DNA from: Lawsonibacter hominis
Lineage (GTDB): Bacteria; Bacillota; Clostridia; Oscillospirales; Oscillospiraceae
DNA length: 64,000 bases
Assembly: GCF_014287895.1 (NCBI RefSeq)
Contig: NZ_JACOPP010000002.1
Coordinates: 62,001-126,000 of the forward strand
Reading direction: 5' to 3'
Made by a program: the position numbers and the translations under genes. Of the stretch, positions 1-7,196 are shown in pieces; positions within the stretch are counted from its first letter, which is position 1, and the number at the start of each line of letters is the position of its first letter. Under the pieces are notes generated by a model, which was given only the letters and a program-made list of their open reading frames with translations, was not told the DNA's origin and did no database searches.

Positions 1-178
1 TGAGGCGGCCAAACAGGAATTGGCTCAGCCTGAGTGGGCCAAGGAGGCCCCTGAGGCCGCGCCCCAGGCCCAGTTTCCCTTCCTTAAGTCCAACTTCGGC
101 ATTGTGGGCATGTTCCTGACGGATTACGCCGCCAGCGACAATATGACCCAGTTCCGCGGCAACTTTACCATGCGCTGA
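1..178 (+). CDS. C-terminal fragment of an unidentified protein
   Basis: The reading frame is open from the window edge to a TGA at 176-178 and gives the last 58 residues of a protein. The first part is rich in Ala, Pro, Glu and Gln and looks like a linker. The end is better structured (KSNFGIVGMFLTDYAA, then a short tail ending NFTMR). I do not recognise the family. A strong hairpin follows about 85 bases downstream, so this gene probably ends its transcription unit there. Confidence 0.6.
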   Translation, partial: EAAKQELAQPEWAKEAPEAAPQAQFPFLKSNFGIVGMFLTDYAASDNMTQFRGNFTMR

Positions 179-264
179 GCCGGGCGGCCCCGCGTCGGCT
201 TGTCGAAACGATCCCGCAGTGTGCGCAGCGGGCTGCATCTGATCTCAAACATTTTAAAAACCGT

Positions 265-301
265 GAGGAGGGCGGATATGCACTGCATATCCGCCCTCCT
301 C
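265..301. terminator. Bidirectional hairpin terminator
   Basis: A perfect 18-bp inverted repeat (265-282 and 284-301) lies between the stop of the first gene and the stop of the convergent minus-strand GNAT gene. It is well placed to end transcription from both sides. The T-tract is weak on both strands. Confidence 0.7.
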
Positions 302-307
302 CTGTTC

Positions 308-820
308 TTATAAGGCAATCCAATACCGCTGGGTGAGACGTCCGCCTTCCGCAATCGCGCCATCCAGTACGCCGCCGTTTGTCCGAATGGTACGACGGGA
401 GGCCTCGTTTGCGGCGTCGCAGGTGACCAGGACTTGTTTCAGACCCAGGCGGCGGGCCTCCTCCAGCACCAGACGCAGCATCTCCGTGGCGTAGCCCTTC
501 CTGCGCTGGGAAGGGCGTACGCTGTAGCCGATGTGCCCGCCGAAGTGAAGCAAATAGTCGTTGAGGCAGTGGCGGAGCTGGATCATACCGACCAATGAGC
601 TGGCGGCATCCTCCGCCAAAAAAGAGGTGGCAGGGACCATTCCGGAACGCACGCTTTCCGCACGGCGATTGTCCTCCACGGCGGAGAACCACTCCGCAAA
701 GGATTCCGCACGGTCCAGCGCGGCGGTACCGTCCAGACTGTCCCCGGCCCGGAGGAACTCCGCTCGATACGCCCAGATCCGCTCCCGGTCGGACGGCGCG
801 GGGGAGCGTAATGTGATCAT
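308..820 (-). CDS. GNAT family N-acetyltransferase
   Basis: A 170-residue single-domain acetyltransferase that should transfer an acetyl group from acetyl-CoA; the substrate is unknown. The pyrophosphate-binding loop QRRKGYA sits near residues 105-111, followed by a helix and by the late NEASRRTIRTNGG segment typical of ribosomal-protein or small-amine acetyltransferases. The ATG at 820 is chosen because a G-rich ribosome binding site lies about 7 bases upstream; the longer frame would run into folD. It begins 4 bases after the folD stop and is the last gene of the fhs-fchA-folD operon. A specific role in one-carbon metabolism is not implied by the sequence. Confidence 0.85.
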   Translation of the reverse strand: MITLRSPAPSDRERIWAYRAEFLRAGDSLDGTAALDRAESFAEWFSAVEDNRRAESVRSGMVPATSFLAEDAASSLVGMIQLRHCLNDYLLHFGGHIGYSVRPSQRRKGYATEMLRLVLEEARRLGLKQVLVTCDAANEASRRTIRTNGGVLDGAIAEGGRLTQRYWIAL

Positions 821-824
821 AAAA

Positions 825-1685
825 TTACCCCCCAAGGCCATGCAGCCGCGCAGCGGCCTCCGCCACGTGACGGGCCAGCACCGAGGTGGTCACCGCGCCA
901 ACGCCGCCGGGGACAGGCGTGACGGCGTCCGCCACCGGTTCTGCAGCAGCAAAGTCCACGTCGCCCACCAGCATCCCATCCGCATCCAGGTTGATGCCAA
1001 CGTCGATGACCGCCTGACCGGGGGCGATATGGGATACGCCCAGCATCCCGGCTTTCCCGGCCGCCGCGATGAGCACGTCGGCCCGGCGGCACTCAGCCGC
1101 CAGATCGGCCGTACGGGTGTGGCAGAGCGTGACCGTGGCGTTTCGCTGCAGCAGCAGCATGGCCGCTGGTTTCCCAATGACCAGACTGCGTCCCACCACC
1201 ACCGCCCGCTTGCCGGTCAGCTCATAGCCGTAGTAATCCAGGATCTCCAGGCAGGCCTGTGCAGTACAGGGGGGAAAGCCGCTGCCGCTGCCAGCAAACA
1301 CTCCGGCCAGGGAACCGGCGGTGATCCCGTCTACATCCTTGGAAGGGGCGAGCGCGGCACAGACGGCGGCTTCGTCCAGATGCCGGGGCAGAGGGCGAAA
1401 CAGCAGACAACCATGGATCGCGGCGTCCTGGTTGATCGCTTCGACGATGTGCAGCAGCTCCGTCAGCTCCACTGTATCAGGCAGGATAAACTGCTTTACA
1501 GTAATGCCGACCATTTCACAGCGTTTGAGCGCCCCGCGCTCATAGGACAGGTCTTCAGGGCGTTGGCCGACCCGAACGATGGCCAGTGCGGGGGAGACCC
1601 CGCGCTGCTTCAAGCGCTCGACCTGGGCGGCCACCCGCTCGCTCAGGGCAGCCGCTACCGGCGCGCCCTTCCAAAGCCGGGCCAT
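825..1685 (-). CDS. folD: Methylenetetrahydrofolate dehydrogenase (FolD family), probably without cyclohydrolase activity
   Basis: 286 residues, the usual FolD length. It carries the NAD(P)-binding segment VVGRSLVIGKPAA (about 163-175) and the C-terminal PVPGGVGAVT motif. The role is NAD(P)-dependent interconversion of 5,10-methylene- and 5,10-methenyl-tetrahydrofolate. In E. coli FolD the cyclohydrolase half depends on Lys54 (in YVxxK) and Gln98. Aligned by the conserved Tyr (Y48 here) and Asp (D119 here), the corresponding residues are Ala52 and Phe96. A separate cyclohydrolase gene (fchA) lies immediately upstream, so this enzyme is probably a dehydrogenase only. Start: ATG with AGGAGG 8 bases upstream, overlapping the fchA stop by one base. 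Confidence 0.93.
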   Translation of the reverse strand: MARLWKGAPVAAALSERVAAQVERLKQRGVSPALAIVRVGQRPEDLSYERGALKRCEMVGITVKQFILPDTVELTELLHIVEAINQDAAIHGCLLFRPLPRHLDEAAVCAALAPSKDVDGITAGSLAGVFAGSGSGFPPCTAQACLEILDYYGYELTGKRAVVVGRSLVIGKPAAMLLLQRNATVTLCHTRTADLAAECRRADVLIAAAGKAGMLGVSHIAPGQAVIDVGINLDADGMLVGDVDFAAAEPVADAVTPVPGGVGAVTTSVLARHVAEAAARLHGLGG

Positions 1686-2302
1686 CAGGAAAACCTCCTC
1701 ATCACGGATTGATAGACCTGATCGGCGACGTTCCCATATTGGCTGACCAAATCGTCCGCTTCCTGATTCATAGCCCGTGCAAAGGCCTGGTCGGCTATGC
1801 TTTTGGTGTTCACCTTCACATTGAGCCATGCGCCGTAGAGGGCGCTCCGGCAGAAGATGACCCCTGTGCCAACGTCGGAGAGCATCAGAAGACTTCCTTT
1901 TTCCAGCATCTCTTTGTGAAGGCCGATCACTTCACAGCTAAGACGCAGGATCTCCATGGGCGCGGCGGCGGCATCCCGCAGACAGCGCTCCAGGACGGCG
2001 TCCCGCTGCGGATCGTCCTTGGGGATTGAATAAGCCTTTGAAAGCGGCTCAAAGGCGGCGGCGTCCTGGTCCACCAGCGCCAGCAGCCGTCCGCGCAGGT
2101 CCTCGGCCTTCTCCATAAGGACCCTGACGTCCGCCTCCACTGCGGCATACTTTTTCTTTCCAACGGTATAGTTTCCTACCATGGTGCACAGGGCGGCGCC
2201 CAGCGCCCCCACCAGCGCGGAGGCACCTCCGCCGCCCGGCACAGGGGCCTTGGAGGCCAGTGCATCCAGAAAGCCGCCGCAGGTCTGTTCCGCCGTGTTC
2301 AC
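1685..2302 (-). CDS. fchA: Methenyltetrahydrofolate cyclohydrolase, FTCD/FchA family
   Basis: A 205-residue all-helical protein of the formiminotransferase-cyclodeaminase C-terminal family, with the glycine-rich signature PVPGGGGASAL near residues 20-30. In Clostridia the stand-alone form hydrolyses 5,10-methenyl-THF to 10-formyl-THF. It lies between fhs and folD, so the three genes encode the complete formate-to-methylene-THF branch. A GTG start at 2302 is chosen because GGGGGAG lies about 9 bases upstream and a longer start would overlap fhs deeply; even so its 5' part lies just beyond the fhs stop. The altered residues in FolD make this gene's activity more important. Confidence 0.9.
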   Translation of the reverse strand: MNTAEQTCGGFLDALASKAPVPGGGGASALVGALGAALCTMVGNYTVGKKKYAAVEADVRVLMEKAEDLRGRLLALVDQDAAAFEPLSKAYSIPKDDPQRDAVLERCLRDAAAAPMEILRLSCEVIGLHKEMLEKGSLLMLSDVGTGVIFCRSALYGAWLNVKVNTKSIADQAFARAMNQEADDLVSQYGNVADQVYQSVMRRFS

Positions 2303-2324
2303 TGTGCTGCTCCCCCTCTCTCCA

Positions 2325-3995
2325 TCAAAACAGGCCGGAGATTCGGCCGTTCTCATCCACATCGACCGTCTCGGCCGCAGGGACTTTGGGCAGGCCGGGC
2401 ATGGTCATGATATCGCCGGTCAGTGCAACGATGAATCCGGCCCCGGCGGAGACCTTCAGACTGCGCACCGTCACCCGGAATCCCTCCGGAGCACCCAGCA
2501 GGGACGGATCGTCGGAGAAGGAATACTGGGTCTTTGCCATGCAGATGGGCAGCGCGCCAAAGCCCAGGGCGGTCAGTTCCGCAGCCTGCTTTTTGGCCGC
2601 TGGGGTCAGATCCACGCCGTCACCGTGGTAAACCCTGGTGACGATCTGCTCCAGCTTCCGCTCAATGGGTTGATCCAACGCATAGGAGCAGGTGAAACTG
2701 CCCGGCGTTTCACACAGCCGGACCACCTCGCGGGCAAGGGACATGCCGCCCTCGCCGCCCTTGGCCCATACCTCGGACAGAGCCACGTTGACGCCCAGGG
2801 AGCGGCACTTGTCCTCTACCAGCCGCAGCTCGGCCTCTGTATCGGTGGGGAAGCGGTTGATGGCCACCACGCAGGGCAGGCCGTAGACGGCGGTGATGTT
2901 CTCCACGTGCCGCAGCAGGTTGGGAAGGCCGCGCTCCAGCGCGGCAAGGTCTTCCGTGCCCAAAGCCCCCTTGGGACAGCCGCCGTGATGCTTGAGGGCC
3001 CGGACCGTGGCCACCATGACCACGGCGGACGGGGTCAGGCCCGCCAGGCGGCACTTGATGTCCAAAAACTTTTCCGCCCCCAGGTCGGCGCCGAAGCCAG
3101 CCTCGGTGATGACGTAATCTCCCATTTTGAGGGCCACGCGGGTAGCCATGACGGAGTTGCAGCCGTGGGCGATATTGGCGAATGGACCGCCGTGGATAAA
3201 TGCGGGGGTACCCTCCAGCGTCTGAACCAGGTTGGGCTTCAGCGCGTCTTTGAGCAGGGCAGCCATGGCGCCCTCAGCCTTTAGGTCATGGGCGGTGACA
3301 GGGGCGCCGGTGCTGGTATAGCCGACCACCATACGGCCAAGACGCGCTTTCAGATCAGTCAGGCCGTCGGCCAGACAGAGCACCGCCATGATTTCAGAGG
3401 CCACAGTAATGTCAAAGCCGTCCTCCCGGGGCATGCCGTTGGCCTTGCCGCCCAAGCCGCAGACGATGCTGCGCAGCTGACGGTCGTTCATGTCTACGCA
3501 GCGTTTCCAGGTGATGCGCCGCACGTCGACAGCAAGCTCATTGCCCTGTTGGATATGGTTGTCCAGCATGGCGGCCAGCAGGTTGTTGGCCGCGCCGATG
3601 GCGTGAAAGTCTCCTGTAAAATGGAGGTTGATATCCTCCATGGGGACCACCTGGGCATATCCGCCCCCGGCCGCGCCGCCTTTGACGCCGAAAACCGGGC
3701 CCAAACTGGGCTCCCGCAAAGCGACCACGGTGTTCTTTCCCAGGCGGCGCATGCCGTCGGCCAGTCCCACGGTGGTGGTGGTCTTGCCCTCACCTGCGGG
3801 CGTCGGGTTGATGGCGGTGACCAGTACCAGCTTGCCGTCGGGCGCTCCGGCACGGTCGGAAAGCAGCTTCAGGTCGATTTTGGCTTTGTATTTGCCGTAA
3901 TACTCCAGATAATCCTCGTCCACGCCCGCCAGTTCCGCGACGTCCCGGATGTGCTTCATCCGGCAGGACTGTGCGATTTCGATGTCGGTCTTCAT
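2325..3995 (-). CDS. fhs: Formate--tetrahydrofolate ligase
   Basis: 556 residues, full length for the family. The enzyme makes 10-formyl-THF from formate, THF and ATP. The nucleotide-binding loop [12 protein letters not shown] is at about residues 64-75, and the conserved block [17 protein letters not shown] follows. Start: the ATG at 3995 has AGAGGG upstream. The gene is the first of the operon and is preceded by a ZTP riboswitch with an overlapping terminator, so expression should rise when ZTP/ZMP builds up because 10-formyl-THF is short. Confidence 0.97.
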   Translation of the reverse strand: MKTDIEIAQSCRMKHIRDVAELAGVDEDYLEYYGKYKAKIDLKLLSDRAGAPDGKLVLVTAINPTPAGEGKTTTTVGLADGMRRLGKNTVVALREPSLGPVFGVKGGAAGGGYAQVVPMEDINLHFTGDFHAIGAANNLLAAMLDNHIQQGNELAVDVRRITWKRCVDMNDRQLRSIVCGLGGKANGMPREDGFDITVASEIMAVLCLADGLTDLKARLGRMVVGYTSTGAPVTAHDLKAEGAMAALLKDALKPNLVQTLEGTPAFIHGGPFANIAHGCNSVMATRVALKMGDYVITEAGFGADLGAEKFLDIKCRLAGLTPSAVVMVATVRALKHHGGCPKGALGTEDLAALERGLPNLLRHVENITAVYGLPCVVAINRFPTDTEAELRLVEDKCRSLGVNVALSEVWAKGGEGGMSLAREVVRLCETPGSFTCSYALDQPIERKLEQIVTRVYHGDGVDLTPAAKKQAAELTALGFGALPICMAKTQYSFSDDPSLLGAPEGFRVTVRSLKVSAGAGFIVALTGDIMTMPGLPKVPAAETVDVDENGRISGLF

Positions 3996-4021
3996 AGCAT
4001 TCCCTCTTTTCCATGTGCCCA

Positions 4022-4059
4022 AAATACAAAAAAGGGCACACTCAATCATCAGTGTGCCC
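4022..4059 (-). terminator. Riboswitch-controlled intrinsic terminator
   Basis: On the minus strand GGGCACACT (4059-4051) pairs with AGTGTGCCC (4042-4034) across an 8-base loop and is followed by six T residues. Its 5' arm contains most of the conserved TGGGCA of the ZTP aptamer (4060-4055), so aptamer folding and terminator formation exclude each other. This is the usual expression platform of the class. Confidence 0.92.
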
Positions 4060-4136
4060 AGACGGTCGGCAAGAGGACGCGGTCTACGTCCGGCCACACT
4101 CCATGTGGTTGCTCCACTTCCGTCAGTCGTATGGTC
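4055..4136 (-). ncRNA. ZTP/ZMP riboswitch (pfl motif) upstream of fhs
   Basis: Read on the minus strand, the leader holds the conserved ACTGACGG segment (about 4128-4120), a short GTGG/CCAC stem followed by ATGGAG (about 4118-4100), GGCCG, and CCGTCTGGGCA (4065-4055). These match the pfl-motif consensus in order and spacing. The class senses the purine intermediate ZTP/ZMP, which accumulates during 10-formyl-THF shortage, and commonly controls fhs, folD and purine genes. Here it sits directly upstream of fhs-fchA-folD. Confidence 0.93.
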
Positions 4137-4142
4137 GTTTGT

Positions 4143-4172
4143 AGTGTATCACGGCCCGCCCGCCCGCGTCAA
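4143..4172 (-). promoter_or_regulatory. Sigma-A-type promoter of the fhs operon
   Basis: On the minus strand TTGACG (4172-4167), an 18-base spacer and TACACT (4148-4143). Transcription would begin about 4136, right at the 5' end of the riboswitch aptamer. Confidence 0.7.
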
Positions 4173-4199
4173 GAGGACGAGCGGACGGCTTGGTAAATT

Positions 4200-4380
4200 T
4201 GTGTAGGACTACAATACATGTTGGACAGATGAATAAAAAAGGATGAAAGATAAGGCCTCATCGGTTAAAGTTGAGTTACCACACAACAACTTGACGAGAG
4301 GAGGCCCTATCCCTCATGAGCAAGAGTATAACACAGGACATGCATCCGGCAAACTGGACGCCCCGATGCGCGTAGTGTAG
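4200..4380 (+). mobile_element. Insertion-sequence remnant (left end and first codons of a transposase)
   Basis: A GAGAGGAGG ribosome binding site at about 4294-4302 precedes ATGAGCAAGAGTATAACACA at 4316. That frame begins MSKSITQDM, which resembles the start of transposases of an integrase-like IS common in gut Firmicutes (from memory). It stops after about 19 codons at the TAG ending near 4375. The stretch is clearly more AT-rich than its neighbours. I read it as the truncated left end of an element; the family is not certain. Confidence 0.5.
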
Positions 4381-4690
4381 TTATGGAACTTGAAAACCGT
4401 TGGAAACAAAAGCTCCAACGGTTTCAAGCTGCTGCCGCAATTCAGCCGCACGACATAATTTCAATCCACAGATTTCTCTGACGGATTTCATGATACCAAA
4501 CGAAACTTGCGTAATGTGACGAACCATATACCATAAAATCATATTCTATGTAGTGTGACTGAACTGTTTTATGCAAGGGCATCCTTCTAAAGGATGACAT
4601 CTCAACATACATTTTCTTGGGGTGTTCGTCATGTGTTCAATTAGAGGGCCGCCTAAAAGCGTTCCAAAAACAAGATGTTGACAAATAGAA
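4381..4690. other. AT-rich intergenic stretch without a supported gene
   Basis: No open frame of convincing length. It contains an imperfect hairpin (arms 4389-4404 and 4414-4428, one bulged A). The base composition is unlike the GC-rich flanks, so it may be further remnant of the insertion at 4200. Confidence 0.5.
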
Positions 4691-4720
4691 AAATCCTTCA
4701 TGTTTTCACATGAAGGATTT
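4689..4720 (-). terminator. Terminator of tRNA-Pro
   Basis: On the minus strand AAATCCTTCATG pairs perfectly with CATGAAGGATTT (4720-4709 with 4702-4691) across a 6-base loop and ends in a short T-run. It immediately follows the tRNA 3' end. Confidence 0.85.
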
Positions 4721-4796
4721 GGTCGGAGTGCGGGGATTCGAACCCCGGGCCTCTTGGACCCGAACCAAGCGCGATACCAAACTTCGCCACACCCCG
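4720..4796 (-). tRNA. tRNA-Pro (anticodon CGG)
   Basis: 77 bases including an encoded CCA end. The acceptor arms CGGGGTG and CACTCCG pair with one G-T wobble. The anticodon stem CTTGG/CCAAG encloses the loop TTCGGGT, giving anticodon CGG (reads CCG, proline). The T arm is CGGGG-TTCGAAT-CCCCG. Confidence 0.96.
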
Positions 4797-4812
4797 ATGG
4801 ACACTGTTAGAT

Positions 4813-4841
4813 ATTATAGTGATTTCAAAAGAAATTGTCAA
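4813..4841 (-). promoter_or_regulatory. Promoter of tRNA-Pro
   Basis: On the minus strand a perfect TTGACA (4841-4836), 17-base spacer and perfect TATAAT (4818-4813). The start site would fall about 10 bases before the mature 5' end. Confidence 0.85.
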
Positions 4842-4929
4842 GCAGAGAATTATCGACTCCCTTCTATCGGCTCCCTTCCATTGCAGCTGTTGCTGGAATC
4901 AAAATCCGTCGATTTTACCGAAAGCCCCA

Positions 4930-4958
4930 TTGCGGACCATTCAATCGTATCGTAAAAT
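4930..4958 (+). promoter_or_regulatory. Candidate promoter of the DUF3781 gene
   Basis: TTGCGG (4930-4935), 17-base spacer, TAAAAT (4953-4958), 36 bases before the start codon at 4995. Confidence 0.55.
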
Positions 4959-4994
4959 GAGATTGATCAAATCGGATTTGCCGGAGGACCGATC

Positions 4995-5240
4995 ATGGAA
5001 GAAAGAGTATTGCTTGATCATCTTGATAAAATTCATACTACTCAAATGGGGGTTGACAGGATTAGAAGAAACTTGAAGTTAGATACCGCTGATGTAGTTG
5101 AATATTGTAAAAATAGGATTTTGGATAGAAACTGTAATATATACCGGAGAGGAAAGAACTGGTATTGCGAGATCGACGATAAAAAGATAACGATCAATGC
5201 TTATAGTTATACGATTATTACAGCACATACGATCCAGTAA
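4995..5240 (+). CDS. DUF3781 family small protein
   Basis: 81 residues, starting MEERVLLDHLDKIHTT and ending in the NAYSYTIITAHTIQ segment, which I recognise as the DUF3781 pattern. Function unknown; the family is a small stand-alone cytoplasmic protein. GGAGG lies 7 bases before the ATG. Codon use and base composition are markedly AT-richer than in the surrounding genes. It sits beside a tRNA gene and an IS remnant, which points to acquisition by transfer. Confidence 0.8.
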   Translation: MEERVLLDHLDKIHTTQMGVDRIRRNLKLDTADVVEYCKNRILDRNCNIYRRGKNWYCEIDDKKITINAYSYTIITAHTIQ

Positions 5241-5254
5241 ACCCGGATCTATCG

Positions 5255-5287
5255 GGCAGCTGCTATGTTTAAGGCGGCTGCCTTTTT
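5255..5287 (+). terminator. Terminator after the DUF3781 gene
   Basis: GGCAGCTGC and GCGGCTGCC form an imperfect hairpin around a 10-base loop, followed by TTTTT. Confidence 0.7.
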
Positions 5288-5434
5288 CGTATATTCCGAC
5301 AAATGATTTATGGATGAAGCTCGCAGCAACACAAACGGGAACAGGGAGATTCCCGGTACGGGTAGGAAGCGGCTGGGAAAATAGACAAGCGCGGGCTTTC
5401 GGGTGATTACAGTGTTCCCCCTGAACTGTTTTTG

Positions 5435-5443
5435 TGATATAAT
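5435..5443 (+). promoter_or_regulatory. Extended -10 promoter of the SLH/M15 gene
   Basis: TGA-TATAAT at 5435-5443 gives an extended -10 element; the -35 region is poor. The start codon is at 5467. Confidence 0.55.
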
Positions 5444-5466
5444 GTCGAAAACAGAGGGGTGGAAGC

Positions 5467-6681
5467 ATGAAAAACGGCGTATTAAGGGGCGTTGGTCTGC
5501 TGATATTGGCGGCTTGGCTGATTGCCTCGCCTGCCCGTGCGGCTGGATGGACCGATCTGACAGAGGAACACTGGGCATATGAGACCATGGCACGGGCGGA
5601 AGCGCTGGGGGTACTGGGCGGCCTTCCGGATGGGACCATGGCTCCGGAGGGGACGCTGAGCTGGGGCGAATATCTGACCATGCTGGCCCGGACCTTTTAT
5701 CCGGAGCAGTATGGCTCCGGTGAACGGCTGCCGGGAACGCACTGGGCGTTTCCGGCCTATGAGGCGGCCCTGTCGGCAGGCGTACTTTGCGGAGGGGACT
5801 TTGTTACGGTAAATGGAGCCACGTTGGGCGAGCCGGTAACACGCCGGGATGCGGTAACGCTGGCGCTTCGGGTGCTGGAAGGAGAGCCGCTTCCGGCGGC
5901 GGAGCCGGCCGTGGCGGATTTTCAGCAGCTGCCCGCATCCTATCAGGCTTTTGTAGCGCGTTCTTATGTGCTGGGACTGATGACCGGTTATCCGGATGGC
6001 ACGTTCCGGGGGAGCGCAGTCCTGAGCCGGGCCCAGGGCGCAACGCTGCTGCTGAGGACGCTGGATCTGAGCAGCGGGGCGGTGTTGGAGCAGGAAACAG
6101 CGGAGAAAGATCTGGCCCCCGCCCAAACGCAGACGGATTCTGCCCAGGCGCATCCGGTCGAACTGCGGACGCTGGGGGAGAACGGTGCCAAACGAGAACG
6201 GCTTTTTGGCAGTGCGGAAAAGCGCCGTTTTACCGACCAAGCGGAGGCCCGGACCAATATGACGGAGGTTACCGTGCCCGTATGGCGGCTGAATGAGAGC
6301 ACAGGGGAGAAAACGGCGGGAGAGGTCACCTTTATGATCCACAAGGCTCTGGCTGCCGATATGACGGAAATCTTTACCGAGATTTTCAATGATCCGGAAC
6401 AGTTCCCCGTGAAAGATATCGGCGGTTTTCGCTGGACGGACGGCGCCAAAGGAGAACACAACTGCGGTACCGCGATCGACATCAACTGGAATGAAAACTA
6501 TCAGGTATATCCAAACGGCACGGTGGGTGCAGGCGCCTACTGGCGGCCGGGCAAAGACCCCTGGTCCATCCCTGCCGAGGGAAGCGTGGTGCGCAGTTTC
6601 AAGGCCCACGGTTACAGCTGGGGCGGCGACGCCTGGCCCACGAACAAGGACTATATGCACTTTTCCTATATGGGCGTATGA
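5467..6681 (+). CDS. S-layer-homology protein with C-terminal M15/VanY-type carboxypeptidase domain
   Basis: 404 residues. A signal peptide (about 1-25, ending SPARA) is followed by three S-layer-homology repeats (about 27-85, 85-140 and 150-205) that should bind secondary cell-wall polymer. A linker leads to an M15_4/VanY-like peptidase domain (about 250-404). The zinc ligands of that family are visible: H331 and D338 in EHNCGTAIDIN, and H398 in MHFSY near the end. It is therefore an exported, wall-anchored enzyme that probably trims D-Ala from stem peptides. A ribosome binding site (GAGGGGTGG) precedes the ATG. The gene stands alone between a promoter and a terminator. Confidence 0.9.
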   Translation: MKNGVLRGVGLLILAAWLIASPARAAGWTDLTEEHWAYETMARAEALGVLGGLPDGTMAPEGTLSWGEYLTMLARTFYPEQYGSGERLPGTHWAFPAYEAALSAGVLCGGDFVTVNGATLGEPVTRRDAVTLALRVLEGEPLPAAEPAVADFQQLPASYQAFVARSYVLGLMTGYPDGTFRGSAVLSRAQGATLLLRTLDLSSGAVLEQETAEKDLAPAQTQTDSAQAHPVELRTLGENGAKRERLFGSAEKRRFTDQAEARTNMTEVTVPVWRLNESTGEKTAGEVTFMIHKALAADMTEIFTEIFNDPEQFPVKDIGGFRWTDGAKGEHNCGTAIDINWNENYQVYPNGTVGAGAYWRPGKDPWSIPAEGSVVRSFKAHGYSWGGDAWPTNKDYMHFSYMGV

Positions 6682-6686
6682 GGCAA

Positions 6687-6730
6687 AGCGGACGGCCCTG
6701 CCCCAGGAATGCAGGACCGTCCGCTTTTGC
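6687..6730 (+). terminator. Terminator after the SLH/M15 gene
   Basis: AGCGGACGG (6687-6695) pairs with CCGTCCGCT (6717-6725), followed by TTTTGCT. Confidence 0.8.
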
Positions 6731-6852
6731 TAAAATAGTGGAGATACCTGAGCGGAGGGATGTCCGGCCGCCCACGCGTGCGTGCGGAACAAGGGGGCGC
6801 CGGGCGCCAAACGTTCGCGCAGCCGGGCCGATTCCCCAGGTCCCGATAAGAG

Positions 6853-7077
6853 CTAATACCAGGTGGGCGCAGGCAGATAAGCGCGTCCGCCGATGACCTC
6901 CGCCGGATACGAACGGGACATGCGCTGTGCGTAATCACGCAGACGTTCCATGGAATCTACCGCCTGATAGCTTGCGCTGAGCTGTTCCTGCGCATAGGAA
7001 GGCAGGGAATTGAAGTAGGCCTCGGCCTCCGGCTCATGGCGGAACAGGGCGTAAAGATCCCGATAGGGCTGACGCAT
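6853..7077 (-). CDS. Conserved small protein of unknown function
   Basis: 74 residues beginning MRQPYRDLYALFRHEPEA, mostly helical and acidic/aromatic at the N-terminus (YFNSLPSYAQEQL), ending in a Pro/Tyr-rich tail. Small proteins with this opening occur in related Clostridia, but I know no function. GGAGG lies 8 bases before the ATG at 7077; a GTG nine bases upstream falls inside the spacing and is less likely. No signal peptide or membrane segment. Confidence 0.75.
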   Translation of the reverse strand: MRQPYRDLYALFRHEPEAEAYFNSLPSYAQEQLSASYQAVDSMERLRDYAQRMSRSYPAEVIGGRAYLPAPTWY

Positions 7078-7196
7078 ACGAATCACCTCCGGATCAGTAT
7101 GCGCCGCTCCAGCGCCCTTTACGCAGGAAATGATTGCGCGTTCGCCTGAACCTACGCGGAAGGCGAAACGGAGCCGCGCCGCTGTGCAAGGGCACG

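Noticed and set aside
4540..4632. 28-codon Cys-rich minus-strand peptide in the AT-rich patch
   Set aside because: No ribosome binding site; too short to judge from one sequence.
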